Shown piece after piece: positions 1 to 9,829 of a stretch of 64,000 bases of DNA. Location of the stretch: NCBI RefSeq assembly GCF_016907085.1, contig NZ_JAFBBJ010000001.1, forward strand, positions 2,604,001 to 2,668,000, written 5' to 3'. Position 1 is the stretch's first letter; every line of letters begins with the position of its first letter. A model generated the notes under the pieces. That model searched no databases and was not told where the DNA came from. It saw only the letters and a program-made list of their open reading frames with translations. This DNA comes from Clavibacter michiganensis. GTDB taxonomy: Bacteria > Actinomycetota > Actinomycetes > Actinomycetales > Microbacteriaceae. A program made the translations under genes and the position numbers.

Positions 1-623
1 GCGACCGGCTCGCCGAGACGGGCATCCCCTCCTACCTGTCGCCCACCGACTGCGACTCCGACATCAGCATCAACGGCGGCGGCCAGCGCACGACCGCGCT
101 CACCGTCGACGCGCTGTACCAGGAGATCCGCGAGATGGCGGAGGTCTTCGACGTGCAGGATCGCGGCGAGGCGCTCGTCGCGTCGCTCCAGCAGCGCGCG
201 GCCGCGGCCACCGACGGCATGGACATGGGCGGCGCGAAGGTCATGTACTGGTTCGCCGACACCAAGACGCCGTACATGGGCGGCGGATTCGGCGCCACGT
301 CGCTCCTGTCGCGCCAGCTCGGTCTCACGGACGCGTTCCCCGAGGTGCGCGACGACTTCATCGCCACCGGGTGGGAGACCGTGGTCGACCGCGACCCGGA
401 CATCCTCGTGCTCGGCGACCTGCAGCGGGACCGGTTCCCGGGCGACAAGCTGCAGGACAAGATCGACTTCCTCGAGTCCGACCCGCTCACGCGCGACCTC
501 ACGGCCGTGAAGGAGGACCGGATGGTGGCGCTGCACGGCGCGGAGATGAACCCGTCGATCCGGTTCGTGGACGGGCTCGAGAAGATCCGGGCCTGGTGGG
601 ACGCGCGCGGGGCGGAGCTCTGA
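1..623 (+). CDS. ABC transporter substrate-binding protein, Fe-siderophore/cobalamin type (5' end outside window)
   Basis: Reading frame 3 is open from the first base to the TGA at 621-623, so only the C-terminal part of the gene is present (about 206 residues). The translation resembles the second lobe of BtuF/FepB-like class III periplasmic binding proteins, ending in the usual pattern of a long helix, a conserved WW and a short acidic tail. The permease and ATPase follow directly, giving the standard binding protein-permease-ATPase order. The signal peptide lies upstream of the window. The ligand cannot be told from this fragment: siderophore, haem, cobalamin and the F420-0 precursor proposed for similar actinobacterial cassettes are all open. 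Confidence 0.85.
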   Translation, partial: DRLAETGIPSYLSPTDCDSDISINGGGQRTTALTVDALYQEIREMAEVFDVQDRGEALVASLQQRAAAATDGMDMGGAKVMYWFADTKTPYMGGGFGATSLLSRQLGLTDAFPEVRDDFIATGWETVVDRDPDILVLGDLQRDRFPGDKLQDKIDFLESDPLTRDLTAVKEDRMVALHGAEMNPSIRFVDGLEKIRAWWDARGAEL

Positions 624-1692
624 GCGCGGCGGTCCCGCGGGCGCCGTTCGGCGCGGTCGCCGCACGGGTGCGCGCCCTCCCGCACGCGCTCCGCGTCGGG
701 CTGCTGGTCGTGCTCGGGATCGTCGCGCTCGCGCTCTCCGTGGGCGTCGCCGTGACCCTCGGGCCGGCCGACGTCTCGCTCGTGAACGTGCGCGACATCC
801 TGCTCAACCACGCCGGGCTCGCGAGCATCCCGGTGCGCGTCTCCGAGGACGCGATCGTCTGGCAGGAGCGCCTCCCGCGCGCGCTCGTCGCGGCGGCGTG
901 CGGCGCGGGACTCGGCCTCTGCGGCGTCGTGCTGCAGTCGCTGCTGCGGAACCCGCTCGCGGATCCGTTCGTGCTCGGCGTCTCGTCCGGTGCCTCCACG
1001 GGCGCCGTGCTCATCGGGGTGCTCGGCCTCGGCGGCGGCGCGATCGGGATGTCCGGCGGCGCCTTCATCGGGGCGCTCGTGGCCTTCGGCTTCGTGCTGC
1101 TGCTCGCCCGGTTCTCGTCGGCGGGCACGGCCGGCGTGATCCTCGCGGGCGTGGCCAGCACGCAGCTCTTCTCCGCGCTCACCTCGCTCGTGGTGTTCGC
1201 GTTCGCCGACTCCGACGAGACGCGCGGCATCACGTTCTGGCTGCTCGGGTCGCTCGAGGGCATGCGCTGGGACGAGGTGGGGCTCAGCGTCTCCGTCGTG
1301 GCGATCGGCGCGGTCGTCTGCCTCGCCTACGCCCGCTCGCTCGACGCCTTCGCGTTCGGGGAGGAGGTGGCGTCGTCGCTCGGGATCCACGTGGGCCGCA
1401 CCCGCACGATCCTCCTGGTGGTCACGGCCCTCCTCACCGCGACGCTCGTGAGCATCGCGGGCGCCATCGGCTTCGTCGGCCTGGTGCTCCCGCACGCCGC
1501 GCGCCTGCTGTTCGGCCAGCGGCACGCGCGTGTCGTGCCCGCCACGATCGTGCTCGGCGCGGTCTTCATGGTGTGGGTGGACGCGTTCTCGCGCCTCGCC
1601 TTCGCACCCACCCCGCTGCCCGTGGGCGTGGGCACGGCGCTCGTGGGCGTGCCCGTCTTCATGCTGCTGCTGATGCGGAACCGGGGACGCGC

Positions 1693-1696
<4 letters not shown>
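596..1696 (+). CDS. FecCD-family ABC importer permease
   Basis: The protein is very hydrophobic with about ten membrane segments. It has the FecCD landmarks: the LRNPLADPFVLGVSSGAS loop, a cytoplasmic LGIHVGRTR segment and the GFVGLVLPHAARLL motif near the C-terminus. It should form the homodimeric channel for the preceding binding protein. The start is uncertain. A GTG at 596 would overlap the upstream gene by 28 bases and give 366 residues, whereas a GTG at 668 gives a shorter N-terminus starting just before the first membrane helix. No Shine-Dalgarno sequence decides between them. The gene overlaps the ATPase by four bases (ATGA), implying translational coupling. Confidence 0.85.
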
Positions 1697-2463
<767 letters not shown>

Positions 2464-2537
2464 GCGGGGCCCCGCCCGTCGCCCAGGATGGGAGGACGGC
2501 CGCGGGACCGCGGCGCTTCGACGACGAGGGGATCCGC

Positions 2538-3338
2538 ATGGCCACGATCACGATCACGGGAGGATCCGGGCGCATCGCCACGAGCATCCGCCCGCTCCTC
2601 CTCGCGGCCGGGCACGAGCTGCGGCTGCTCGACGTGGTGGCGCCGCCGAGGCCGCTCGCGCCGGGGGAGACCTCCGCGATCGTCGACACGACCGACGTCG
2701 ACGCGTGCACCGAGGCGTTCCGCGGATCCGACCTCGTGGTGCACCTCGCGGCGCACGCGGCCGAGCGGTCGTGGGAGGCGATCCAGCGGGTCAACAACGA
2801 CGGCGCGCACGCGGTGCACGAGGCGGTCGTGCGGGCGGGGGTGCCGCGGATCCTCGCCGCCAGCTCCATCCACGCGGTCGGCTTCCTGCCCGCGACCGAG
2901 GCCGCGCGCGAGGACGTGCCCGTGCCCCGCCCCGACACCTTCTACGGCCTCAGCAAGGTGCTGCTCGAGGGGCTCGGCAGCATGTACGCCGACCGGCACG
3001 GGCACGTCGTGGTGAGCGTGCGGATCATGACGGCCGAGCCCGAGCCGTCCGCCGCGCGCAGCATCTCCACCTGGCTGTCCGCGGGCGACGCCGCCCGGCT
3101 CGTGGAGGCGGTGCTGCACCTCGACGAGCCCGGCCACCGCATCGTCTGGGGCGTCTCGCGGAACACGCGCCGCTGGGTCTCGCTCGCCGCGGGCGAGGCG
3201 ATCGGCTACCACCCCGAGGACGACGCCGAGGTCTTCGCGCACCGCTTCCCGGAGCTCGGCGCGGACACGTCGCCGCCCGCGGGCGTGCTGCTCGGGTCGA
3301 TCTTCACGGAGGTGGGGCTGGGCGCCGACATGGGGTGA
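2538..3338 (+). CDS. NAD-dependent epimerase/dehydratase, uronate-dehydrogenase-like
   Basis: This 266-residue protein has an N-terminal Rossmann motif TGGSGRIA and the extended-SDR catalytic pair YGLSK, preceded by an ASSIHAVGF stretch. The order SS-x-H-x-x-G-F/Y, PRPD-x-x-YG-x-SK, PEP, STW, VWG and a C-terminal YHPEDDAE tail matches what I know of uronate dehydrogenase (Udh), which oxidises galacturonate or glucuronate to the aldarolactone. That role would suit a bacterium living on pectin. The family call (extended SDR) is firm; the substrate is inference. The start is the first ATG after the ABC operon. It appears monocistronic. Confidence 0.7.
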   Translation: MATITITGGSGRIATSIRPLLLAAGHELRLLDVVAPPRPLAPGETSAIVDTTDVDACTEAFRGSDLVVHLAAHAAERSWEAIQRVNNDGAHAVHEAVVRAGVPRILAASSIHAVGFLPATEAAREDVPVPRPDTFYGLSKVLLEGLGSMYADRHGHVVVSVRIMTAEPEPSAARSISTWLSAGDAARLVEAVLHLDEPGHRIVWGVSRNTRRWVSLAAGEAIGYHPEDDAEVFAHRFPELGADTSPPAGVLLGSIFTEVGLGADMG

Positions 3339-3391
3339 GGCGGGCGCGCAGCGGCGACCGACGGCGGCGTCGGCCGACGTACGCTGGCTGC

Positions 3392-4666
3392 ATGCGGTCC
3401 TTCCGACGTGCGGGATCCGCACGCACCCCCGAGCCCGGCGACGGCTCGATGCCCGACACCCGTGGCCCCGGCCGCGCACCCCGCGCGAAGCTCCCGCGCG
3501 ACGTCCTCGTCCTCGGCGTCATCGCGTTCTTCGTGATGGTCGGCTTCGGCGTCGTCGTGCCCGTGCTGCCCGTCTACGCCGAGAGCTTCGGGGTCGGCAG
3601 CTTCGAGGTCGGCGCGGTCATCTCGGCGTTCGCGCTCATGCGGTTCGTGATGAGCCCGTTCGTCGCGCGCCTCATCGACTGGAGCGGCGAGCGCACCGTG
3701 CTCGCGGTCGGCATCGGGATCGTCGCCGTCTCCTCCGGGCTCGCGGGCCTCGCGCAGGACTACGTGCAGCTGCTGCTCCTCCGCGGCGCGGGCGGCATCG
3801 GGTCGGCGATGTTCTCGGTGGCCGCGATGACGCTGCTGCTCGGCTCGACGGATCCCACCCGCCGCGCCCGCGCGATCGGCTTCTACCAGGGCGGCTTCCT
3901 CATCGGCGGCATGGCCGGGCCCGCGCTCGGCGCCGTGCTCGCGACCATCTCGCTCACCGCTCCCTTCTTCTTCTACGCGGCCACGCTCGCCGTCGCGAGC
4001 GTCATCGGGCTGCTGCTCCTGCGGCCGCGCACGCGCGACGTCGCCGCGACCGGGACGCCCGAGGTCGTGATCCCGTTCGGGAAGGTGCTGCGCGACCCGC
4101 GGTACCGCGCGGCGCTGCTCGCGAACCTCGGCAACGGGTGGGCGTCGATGGGCGTCCGCAGCGCGCTGATCCCGCTGCTCGTCGTGGCCGTGATCGGCGC
4201 GGATCCCTCGGCCACCGGCATCGCGTTCGCGTGCGCCGCCGTGGTGCAGGCGCTCGCGCTCGCGCCGGCCGCGCGCTTCGTGGACACGCGCGGTCGCCGG
4301 CCCGCGATCGTCGGCGCGTACGGCGTCGCCGGGCTGCTGATGATCGCGATCCCGTTCGCCCCGGACATGGTCGTGCTCACCGTGCTGCTCTGCGTCTACG
4401 GCGCCGCCGCGTCGTTCATGGGCACGGCGCCCGCCGCCGCCGTCGGCGATGCCGCGGGCGCCCGCAGCGGCCGGCCGGTCGCCGTGTTCTCGATGGTGTC
4501 GGACCTCGGCGCCATCGTCGGCCCGCTCGTCGCCGGCTTCCTCGCGGACGCGTTCTCGTACCCGGTCGCCTTCGCGACGGGCGCCGTGCTGCTGCTCGCC
4601 GCCTCCGCGTACGCGCTGCTGCGGATGCCGCGGGACGAGCGCGTGGCGGCGCCCGCCGCGAGCTGA
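3392..4666 (+). CDS. MFS transporter, DHA1-like multidrug/sugar efflux family
   Basis: The 424-residue protein has about 12 membrane helices, with the MFS loop 2-3 signature region RLIDWSGERTV and a second DTRGRRPAIV copy after helix 8, typical of the duplicated six-helix fold. A -10-like TACGCT at 3380-3385 ends six bases before the ATG at 3392, so the mRNA is probably leaderless. An in-frame ATG at 3449 is a possible alternative and would drop a 19-residue hydrophilic extension. The substrate is unknown. The upstream uronate-dehydrogenase-like gene is in the same direction, but the separate promoter argues against a shared operon. Confidence 0.8.
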   Translation: MRSFRRAGSARTPEPGDGSMPDTRGPGRAPRAKLPRDVLVLGVIAFFVMVGFGVVVPVLPVYAESFGVGSFEVGAVISAFALMRFVMSPFVARLIDWSGERTVLAVGIGIVAVSSGLAGLAQDYVQLLLLRGAGGIGSAMFSVAAMTLLLGSTDPTRRARAIGFYQGGFLIGGMAGPALGAVLATISLTAPFFFYAATLAVASVIGLLLLRPRTRDVAATGTPEVVIPFGKVLRDPRYRAALLANLGNGWASMGVRSALIPLLVVAVIGADPSATGIAFACAAVVQALALAPAARFVDTRGRRPAIVGAYGVAGLLMIAIPFAPDMVVLTVLLCVYGAAASFMGTAPAAAVGDAAGARSGRPVAVFSMVSDLGAIVGPLVAGFLADAFSYPVAFATGAVLLLAASAYALLRMPRDERVAAPAAS

Positions 4667-4770
4667 TCCGGTCGCCCGGTGCGCCCTCCACAGCAGGATC
4701 CGCGGCCGGAGGGTCCGTCCTCGGACGTCATGCGCAGGATCCGCCGCGCGCTGTCCGTATCCTCGACACC

Positions 4771-7503
4771 GTGACGACTCCCCCGAAGAAGCCGCTTCCC
4801 CTCGAGCACGACTCCACCCGCGACGGCACGCGCGACGCCGTCGAGCCGGCGCTCCGCTCCGACGTCAGCCACCTCGGCGGCCTGCTCGGCCAGGTGCTCC
4901 GCGAGTCCGGCGGGGAGGATCTGCTGCGCGACGTCGAGCGGCTGCGCGAGCTCGTGATCGACGCGTACGAGAGCGCGCGCGACGCCTCCATCGACGACGC
5001 CGAGCGCCTCGTCGCCACGTTCACGCCCGAGCGCGCCGAGCAGGTCGCCCGCGCGTTCACCTGCTACTTCCACCTCGCGAACCTCGCCGAGGAGCACCAC
5101 CGCGTGCGCGTCCTCCGCGAGCGCGAGGCGGCGTCGGGCTTCGTCCCCGACTCCATCCCGGACGCCGTCGGGAAGCTCACCGAGGAGCTGGGCCGCGAGG
5201 AGGCCATGCACCGCCTCGGCGAGATGCGGTTCCACCCGGTGCTCACGGCGCACCCCACCGAGGCGCGCCGGCGGGCGGTGGCCACGGGGATCCGCCGCAT
5301 CGGCGACCTGCTCACGGAGCGCGACGGCGCCATGGCGGGCACGCTCACCGGGCAGGACATCGACCGCCGGCTGCTCGAGGAGATCGACGGCCTGTGGCGC
5401 ACGTCGCCGCTGCGCACCACGCGGCCCACCCCGCTCGACGAGGTCCGCACCGCCATGGGCGTCTTCGACCAGACCTTGTTCGAGGTCGTGCCGCGCGTCT
5501 ACCGCCTGCTCGACGACTGGCTGCTCGGCGAGGAGGCCGGCGTGCGCGACGCGGTCGCGCCCGCCTTCTTCCGGCTCGGCAACTGGATCGCGGCGGATCG
5601 CGACGGCAACCCGTACGTCACCGCCGCGGTCACGGAGGAGGCCGCGGGCATCGCCAGCGAGCACATCCTGCTGGGCCTCGAGCGCGTCGCCCTCCGCGTC
5701 GGCCGCTCGCTCACGCTCGGCGACGCCGACACCCCGCCGAGCGCCGAGCTCCGCGAGCTCGCCGCCGCGCAGGACGCGCTCGCGCCGCACCTCACCGCCC
5801 GCATCGGCACGCGCGCGCCCGCCGAGCTGCACCGCCGCGTGCTGCTCGTCATCGCCGGCCGCCTCGCCGCCACGCGCGAGCGCCACGACGACCCCATCGC
5901 CTACCCGTCGGCCGCCGAGCTGCTCGCCGACCTCCGCGTGCTGCAGGCGTCGCTCCGGAGCGCGGGCGCGCACCGCATCGCGGGCGGCGAGCTGCAGGGC
6001 CTCGTCTGGCAGGCCGAGACCTTCGGCTTCCACCTCGCCGAGATGGAGGTGCGCCAGCACTCGCAGGTGCACCGCGAGGCGCTCCGCGAGGTCCTCGCCG
6101 TCGCCGCGGCGGACGCGTCCGGCGACCAGGCGCCCGAGCTCGCGCCCATGACGGTCGAGGTGCTCGACGTGTTCCGCACGCTCGCCCGCCTGCAGGAGCG
6201 GCACGGCGTCGCGCCGTTCTCCCGCTTCATCGTCTCGTTCACCCAGTCGGCCGACGACATCCGCACGGTGCACGAGCTGGCCGCGCTCGCGCTCGGGTCG
6301 GCGGAGGAGGCGCCCGTCCTCGACGTCATCCCGCTCTTCGAGACGTTCGCGGATCTCGACGCGAGCACGGAGATCCTCGACGGCATGATCCGGCTGCCCC
6401 AGGTGGCGGCGCGCCTCGCGCAGACGGGCCGCAAGCTCGAGGTCATGCTCGGCTACTCCGACTCGTCGAAGGACGTCGGGCCGGTCTCCGCGACGTTCGC
6501 GCTGTTCGACGCGCAGGCGCGCATCGCCGCGTGGGCGCGCGAGAACGACATCGAGCTCACGCTCTTCCACGGCCGCGGCGGCGCGCTCGGCCGCGGCGGC
6601 GGGCCTGCCGACCGCGCCGTGCGGGCCCAGCCGCCGGGATCCGTCGACGGCCGCTTCAAGCTCACCGAGCAGGGCGAGGTGATCTTCGCCCACTACGGCG
6701 ACAAGCGCATCGCCGCCCGCCACATCGAGCAGATGGCCGCCGCGACCCTGCTCGCCTCTGCGCCCTCCAACGAGGAGCGCAACGCGGTGGCCGCACAGGG
6801 GTCCGCCGAGATGGTGCGCACGATGGACGAGGCCTCGCGCGCCCGCTTCTTCGAGCTCGTGAAGGCGCCCGGCTTCGCGCCGTGGTTCGCGCAGGTCACG
6901 CCGATGGAGGAGATCGGGCTGCTGGCGCTCGGCTCGCGGCCGGCCCGCCGCGGCCTGTCGGTCGAGTCGCTCGAGGACCTGCGGGCGATCCCGTGGGTGT
7001 TCGCGTGGACGCAGGCGCGCATCAACCTCACGGGCTGGTTCGGGCTGGGGTCGGCGCTCGCCGCCGTCGGCGACGAGGCCGTGCTCCGCAAGGCGTACGA
7101 CGAGTGGCCGCTGTTCACGTCGATGATCGACAACGTCGAGATGTCGCTCGCCAAGACCGACGGCCGCCTCGCGGAGCGCTACCTCGCGCTCGGCGACCGG
7201 CCGGATCTCGCGGCGCTCGTCACCGAGGAGATGGAGCTCACGCGCGAGTGGGTGCGGAAGGCCACGGGCCGCGGCGAGATCCTCGAGGGCCGGCCGGTGC
7301 TGCGCCGCGCGGTGCGCCTCCGCAGCCCGTACGTCGACGCGCTCTCGCTGCTCCAGCTGCGGGCCCTCCGCGCGCTGCGCACGGCGGCCTCCGACGCGAC
7401 CGGCCAGGGCGCTCCCGGCCAGGCCGACCCCACGGATCCCGACCACCGGCTCCTGCTCCTCACGGTCAACGGCATCGCGGCGGGGCTGCAGAACACGGGC
7501 TGA
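4771..7503 (+). CDS. ppc: Phosphoenolpyruvate carboxylase
   Basis: This enzyme carboxylates phosphoenolpyruvate with bicarbonate to oxaloacetate, replenishing the TCA cycle. The 910-residue length is normal. Catalytic features are present: the TAHPTE motif with His161, GYSDSSKD around 561-568, FHGRGGALGRGGGP with His600, and a C-terminal NGIAAGLQNTG tail. The GTG start is chosen because a consensus-like -10 (TATCCT, 4758-4763) ends seven bases upstream and no Shine-Dalgarno sequence is visible, so the mRNA is likely leaderless. The last part of the gene and its terminator recur in decayed form at about 12861-13055. A huge open frame on the opposite strand is a codon-bias shadow. Confidence 0.97.
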   Translation: MTTPPKKPLPLEHDSTRDGTRDAVEPALRSDVSHLGGLLGQVLRESGGEDLLRDVERLRELVIDAYESARDASIDDAERLVATFTPERAEQVARAFTCYFHLANLAEEHHRVRVLREREAASGFVPDSIPDAVGKLTEELGREEAMHRLGEMRFHPVLTAHPTEARRRAVATGIRRIGDLLTERDGAMAGTLTGQDIDRRLLEEIDGLWRTSPLRTTRPTPLDEVRTAMGVFDQTLFEVVPRVYRLLDDWLLGEEAGVRDAVAPAFFRLGNWIAADRDGNPYVTAAVTEEAAGIASEHILLGLERVALRVGRSLTLGDADTPPSAELRELAAAQDALAPHLTARIGTRAPAELHRRVLLVIAGRLAATRERHDDPIAYPSAAELLADLRVLQASLRSAGAHRIAGGELQGLVWQAETFGFHLAEMEVRQHSQVHREALREVLAVAAADASGDQAPELAPMTVEVLDVFRTLARLQERHGVAPFSRFIVSFTQSADDIRTVHELAALALGSAEEAPVLDVIPLFETFADLDASTEILDGMIRLPQVAARLAQTGRKLEVMLGYSDSSKDVGPVSATFALFDAQARIAAWARENDIELTLFHGRGGALGRGGGPADRAVRAQPPGSVDGRFKLTEQGEVIFAHYGDKRIAARHIEQMAAATLLASAPSNEERNAVAAQGSAEMVRTMDEASRARFFELVKAPGFAPWFAQVTPMEEIGLLALGSRPARRGLSVESLEDLRAIPWVFAWTQARINLTGWFGLGSALAAVGDEAVLRKAYDEWPLFTSMIDNVEMSLAKTDGRLAERYLALGDRPDLAALVTEEMELTREWVRKATGRGEILEGRPVLRRAVRLRSPYVDALSLLQLRALRALRTAASDATGQGAPGQADPTDPDHRLLLLTVNGIAAGLQNTG

Positions 7504-7513
7504 TCCGCGCCCT

Positions 7514-7557
7514 GGGAACACGGCGGCGGCCGGCCTCGAGTGTGCCGACCGCCGCCG
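7514..7557 (+). terminator. Probable terminator hairpin after ppc
   Basis: A 12-base arm beginning GGCGGCGGCCGG pairs with CCGACCGCCGCC across an 11-base loop with one mismatch, starting a few bases after the ppc stop. There is no T run, as is common for GC-rich actinobacterial terminators. A diverged copy of this hairpin follows the ppc remnant near 13021-13055. Confidence 0.65.
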
Positions 7558-7701
7558 TTCCGTGCGAGGGGATGACGAGCTCAGAAGGGCGGTACAGGCC
7601 GGAGGACGGTGGGAGTCGAGGAGCTCACCGCCGCAGCGGGCGGTGAGCTCGTCGCTGTGGTCTTCGTCGGGTCGACGGGCGGGTGCTGGCGGAGGCCGGC
7701 G

Positions 7702-8271
7702 TCAGCCCCCCGCGGTCCAGGCCGCGGCGATGCTGCGGTCGACGACCCGACGCCATCCGTCCGGCGCGGTGGGGTCGTGGCTGGCCATCCCGGCCATCCA
7801 CAGCACGCTCATGAGGTCATCCGGTGTGAAGTCGGGCGAGAGCACGCCGGCGTCGTGGGCGTTGTCGACGAGCTCCGCCCCGAGCGCCATGGATCGTTCG
7901 CACGCGTTGATGAGGAGCACCGCGTCGGGATAGCGGCGGAGCATCGCGTCGTTCATGGCGGGATCGCTGCGCTGCAGATCGATCATCTCGGCGATGAAGG
8001 TCTCCAGCTGCGCGCGCGGGGAGTCCTCGGCCAAGGTCCGGTCCCGGAGCGTCGCGAGCTTCGCGCCGGCGATGTCCGGCACGACGGCGTCGATGAGCTG
8101 GTCCCGCGAGCCGATGCGGTTGTAGAGCGTCCCGATGCTCACGCCGGCTTCTCGGGCGATGTCCTCCAGCGGAGCGGACAGCCCTCGTGCGGTGAACACC
8201 GCCATGGCGGCCGCGCGCAGCTTCTCGACGTTCGCCTGAGCGTCTCGGCGCAGGCCGGGGGCAGGACTCAT
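7702..8271 (-). CDS. TetR-family regulator (copy 1 of a paralogous TetR/SDR pair)
   Basis: The 189-residue protein has an N-terminal TetR helix-turn-helix (PLEDIAREAGVSIGTLYNR) and a divergent C-terminal ligand domain. The ATG at 8271 is preferred over longer in-frame starts because the upstream extension would run through the operator region and a GGAGCC lies at suitable spacing. It is divergent from an SDR gene, and two TTGAGG-type palindromes lie between them, suggesting autoregulation plus control of the SDR. It is a clear paralogue of the regulator at 27025-27594: identical length, alignable without gaps, roughly 60 percent identical by eye. Its codons are less GC-extreme than those of copy 2, hinting at transfer. 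Confidence 0.9.
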   Translation of the reverse strand: MSPAPGLRRDAQANVEKLRAAAMAVFTARGLSAPLEDIAREAGVSIGTLYNRIGSRDQLIDAVVPDIAGAKLATLRDRTLAEDSPRAQLETFIAEMIDLQRSDPAMNDAMLRRYPDAVLLINACERSMALGAELVDNAHDAGVLSPDFTPDDLMSVLWMAGMASHDPTAPDGWRRVVDRSIAAAWTAGG

Positions 8272-8288
8272 GCTGGCTCCACTTGATC

Positions 8289-8337
8289 TTGAGGGCATCC
8301 TCAACATAGGCTCGGGCGCACTTGAGGACCTACTCAA
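8289..8337. promoter_or_regulatory. Paired TetR operators between divergent TetR and SDR genes
   Basis: TTGAGGGCATCCTCAA at 8289-8304 is a perfect palindrome with 6-base arms around 4 bases. TTGAGGACCTACTCAA at 8322-8337 is the same element with one mismatched arm position. The centres are 33 bases apart. The paralogous locus at 27609-27659 has the same pair. Binding by the adjacent TetR protein is inferred from position and conservation. Confidence 0.8.
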
Positions 8338-8389
8338 CTTATCGCATCAGGACACGTGGCTCGGCAGCGCGCCACGGGAAGGACGCATC

Positions 8390-9055
8390 ATGCCCCTCAT
8401 CACCATCATCGGAGCGGGGCCGGGACTCGGCCTCGAGATCGCGCGCGCGTTCGGGCGGAAGGGCTTCGACGTCGCCCTCGTGGCGCGTGACCGGTCGAAG
8501 CTGGACGGCTTGGAGCGCACGCTCGGTGCCGATGGCATCACCGCTCGGGGCTTCACGGCCGACGTCACCCGGCCCGACACGATCAGGGAAGCGCTCCGCT
8601 CGATCCGCGACGAGCTCGGTCCGATCGACGTGCTCGAGTTCTCCCCGGCGGATCGCGCTCTGGAGTCGGTCGACGCGCTGGACGTGACGATGGAGAACCT
8701 GCAGCCGCAGATCGACTTCTACCTGGGCGGTGCCGTGGCGGCGATCGGCGCCGTGCTGCCGGACATGATCGCCGCGGGTTCCGGCACGGTCATCGTGACC
8801 ACGGGCGGTGGCTCGCTCGCGCCCACGCCGGCCCGCGGCAACATCAACATCGCCGCGGCGGGACTGCGGAACTGGACGCTGAACCTCCACGCCGCCCTCG
8901 CGGAGCGCGGGGTCCACGTGGCGTTCGTCGCCATCACCGCGCTGATCGGCGGCGGCCGCCCGGATGCCGAGCCGGACGTCATCGCGCAGGCGTACGTCAC
9001 GCTCCACGACGAGCGACGGGACGCCGAGCTGCACTACGTCGCCTACGACGCCTGA
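8390..9055 (+). CDS. Short-chain dehydrogenase/reductase-like protein (copy 1)
   Basis: This 221-residue protein has a Rossmann-type N-terminus (IIGAGPGLGLEIARAFG) and SDR-like layout, but the usual catalytic YxxxK is not where it should be: the region after TTGGGS reads NINIAAAGLRNW. It may bind NAD(P) without being a classical SDR oxidoreductase. The ATG at 8390 follows GGAAGGA at good spacing; a longer frame starting at 8270 would cover the operators and is rejected. The protein is the same length as, and closely similar to, the product of 27705-28370. It is divergent from its presumed TetR regulator. The physiological substrate is unknown. Confidence 0.8.
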   Translation: MPLITIIGAGPGLGLEIARAFGRKGFDVALVARDRSKLDGLERTLGADGITARGFTADVTRPDTIREALRSIRDELGPIDVLEFSPADRALESVDALDVTMENLQPQIDFYLGGAVAAIGAVLPDMIAAGSGTVIVTTGGGSLAPTPARGNINIAAAGLRNWTLNLHAALAERGVHVAFVAITALIGGGRPDAEPDVIAQAYVTLHDERRDAELHYVAYDA

Positions 9056-9062
9056 CGCATCT

Positions 9063-9090
9063 CCCGCCCGGGCTCCGCGGCTCGGGCGGG
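9063..9090. terminator. Hairpin between convergent SDR and TetR genes
   Basis: Arms CCCGCCCGGGC and GCTCGGGCGGG pair at ten of eleven positions around a 6-base loop. The element lies in the 72-base gap between convergent genes, so it can serve both strands. There is no T tract. Confidence 0.6.
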
Positions 9091-9127
9091 TCGGCGTGCG
9101 GCTCCCGGGCCCTGGTGACCGCGCCGT

Positions 9128-9760
9128 CTAGTCGGACGAGGCCGGGGCCGCGGTAGCGGTGGCGGCCGCGGCGGCGAACGCGCGGAGCGTCGCGACCTGC
9201 TGGGCGGTGCTCGGCGGCGCGTCGGCCATCTGCCAGGTCGACACGAGCGCGACCATCCCGCCGATCGCGAAGGTCCGTGCGTCATCGCTGAGGGCGATGC
9301 CCGGTCGGGCGTCGTCGTGATGCGACTCCATCAACCAGGTGCTCACCACCGCCGCGATGACCTCGGCGACCCGCTCGCCGCGCGGGATGGCGCGGAGCTT
9401 GTCGAAGAACTCGCGATCCGCTCGCCCGGCGGCCAGCAGCGGTTCGACCCCGTGCTCCCGGACGGCGTCGGTGAGCGCCTGCGCGAGGTTCGCCGCGCCG
9501 TCGGCGGCGGTTGGGCATTCCTGGAGGAGCCGGCTGATCCAGGCATCCGTCGCGAGGTCGCCGACGTTGTCGTAGTGGTTGTGCAGCGCCTGCCGGCTGA
9601 AGCCCGCGCGCTGCGCCACCGCGCTCATCGAGATCGCCTCGCCCTTCGGCGCCTCGGACACCAGCGCTGTGAGCGCCTGGATCAGGGCGGAGCGGGTGCG
9701 GACGACCCGCGGGTCGACCCGGGACGCGCCGTCCGGTACCGCGCCACTCCGCTCCGTCAT
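9128..9760 (-). CDS. TetR-family regulator
   Basis: The 210-residue protein has a TetR-type helix-turn-helix near residues 40-65 (ISMSAVAQRAGFSRQALHNHY) and an Ala-rich C-terminus. It is transcribed away from the ABC-2-like membrane protein at 9830 with 69 bases between them, so that gene and possibly the amidohydrolase behind it are the likely targets. A CAAGAT hexamer at 9767-9772 ends six bases before the ATG, so the message may be leaderless. It is not a close relative of the two paired TetR proteins in this window. The ligand is unknown. Confidence 0.88.
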   Translation of the reverse strand: MTERSGAVPDGASRVDPRVVRTRSALIQALTALVSEAPKGEAISMSAVAQRAGFSRQALHNHYDNVGDLATDAWISRLLQECPTAADGAANLAQALTDAVREHGVEPLLAAGRADREFFDKLRAIPRGERVAEVIAAVVSTWLMESHHDDARPGIALSDDARTFAIGGMVALVSTWQMADAPPSTAQQVATLRAFAAAAATATAAPASSD

Positions 9761-9829
9761 GCATCCATCTTGTCAGAGGCCCCGACCTTGTGTACGGTCG
9801 TCATCTATTGGACAACTGTAAAGGACATG

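Noticed and set aside
32-1525. Large open frame on the minus strand over the left ABC cassette
   Set aside because: Composition is Arg/Glu/His/Asp-rich, as expected from antisense of GC-rich codons. It overlaps well-supported plus-strand genes with recognisable motifs.
4396-7521. 1041-codon open frame antisense to ppc
   Set aside because: Shadow frame of a highly biased gene; low-complexity Arg/Ala/Glu/Gly sequence with no motifs, against a full PEP carboxylase on the plus strand.
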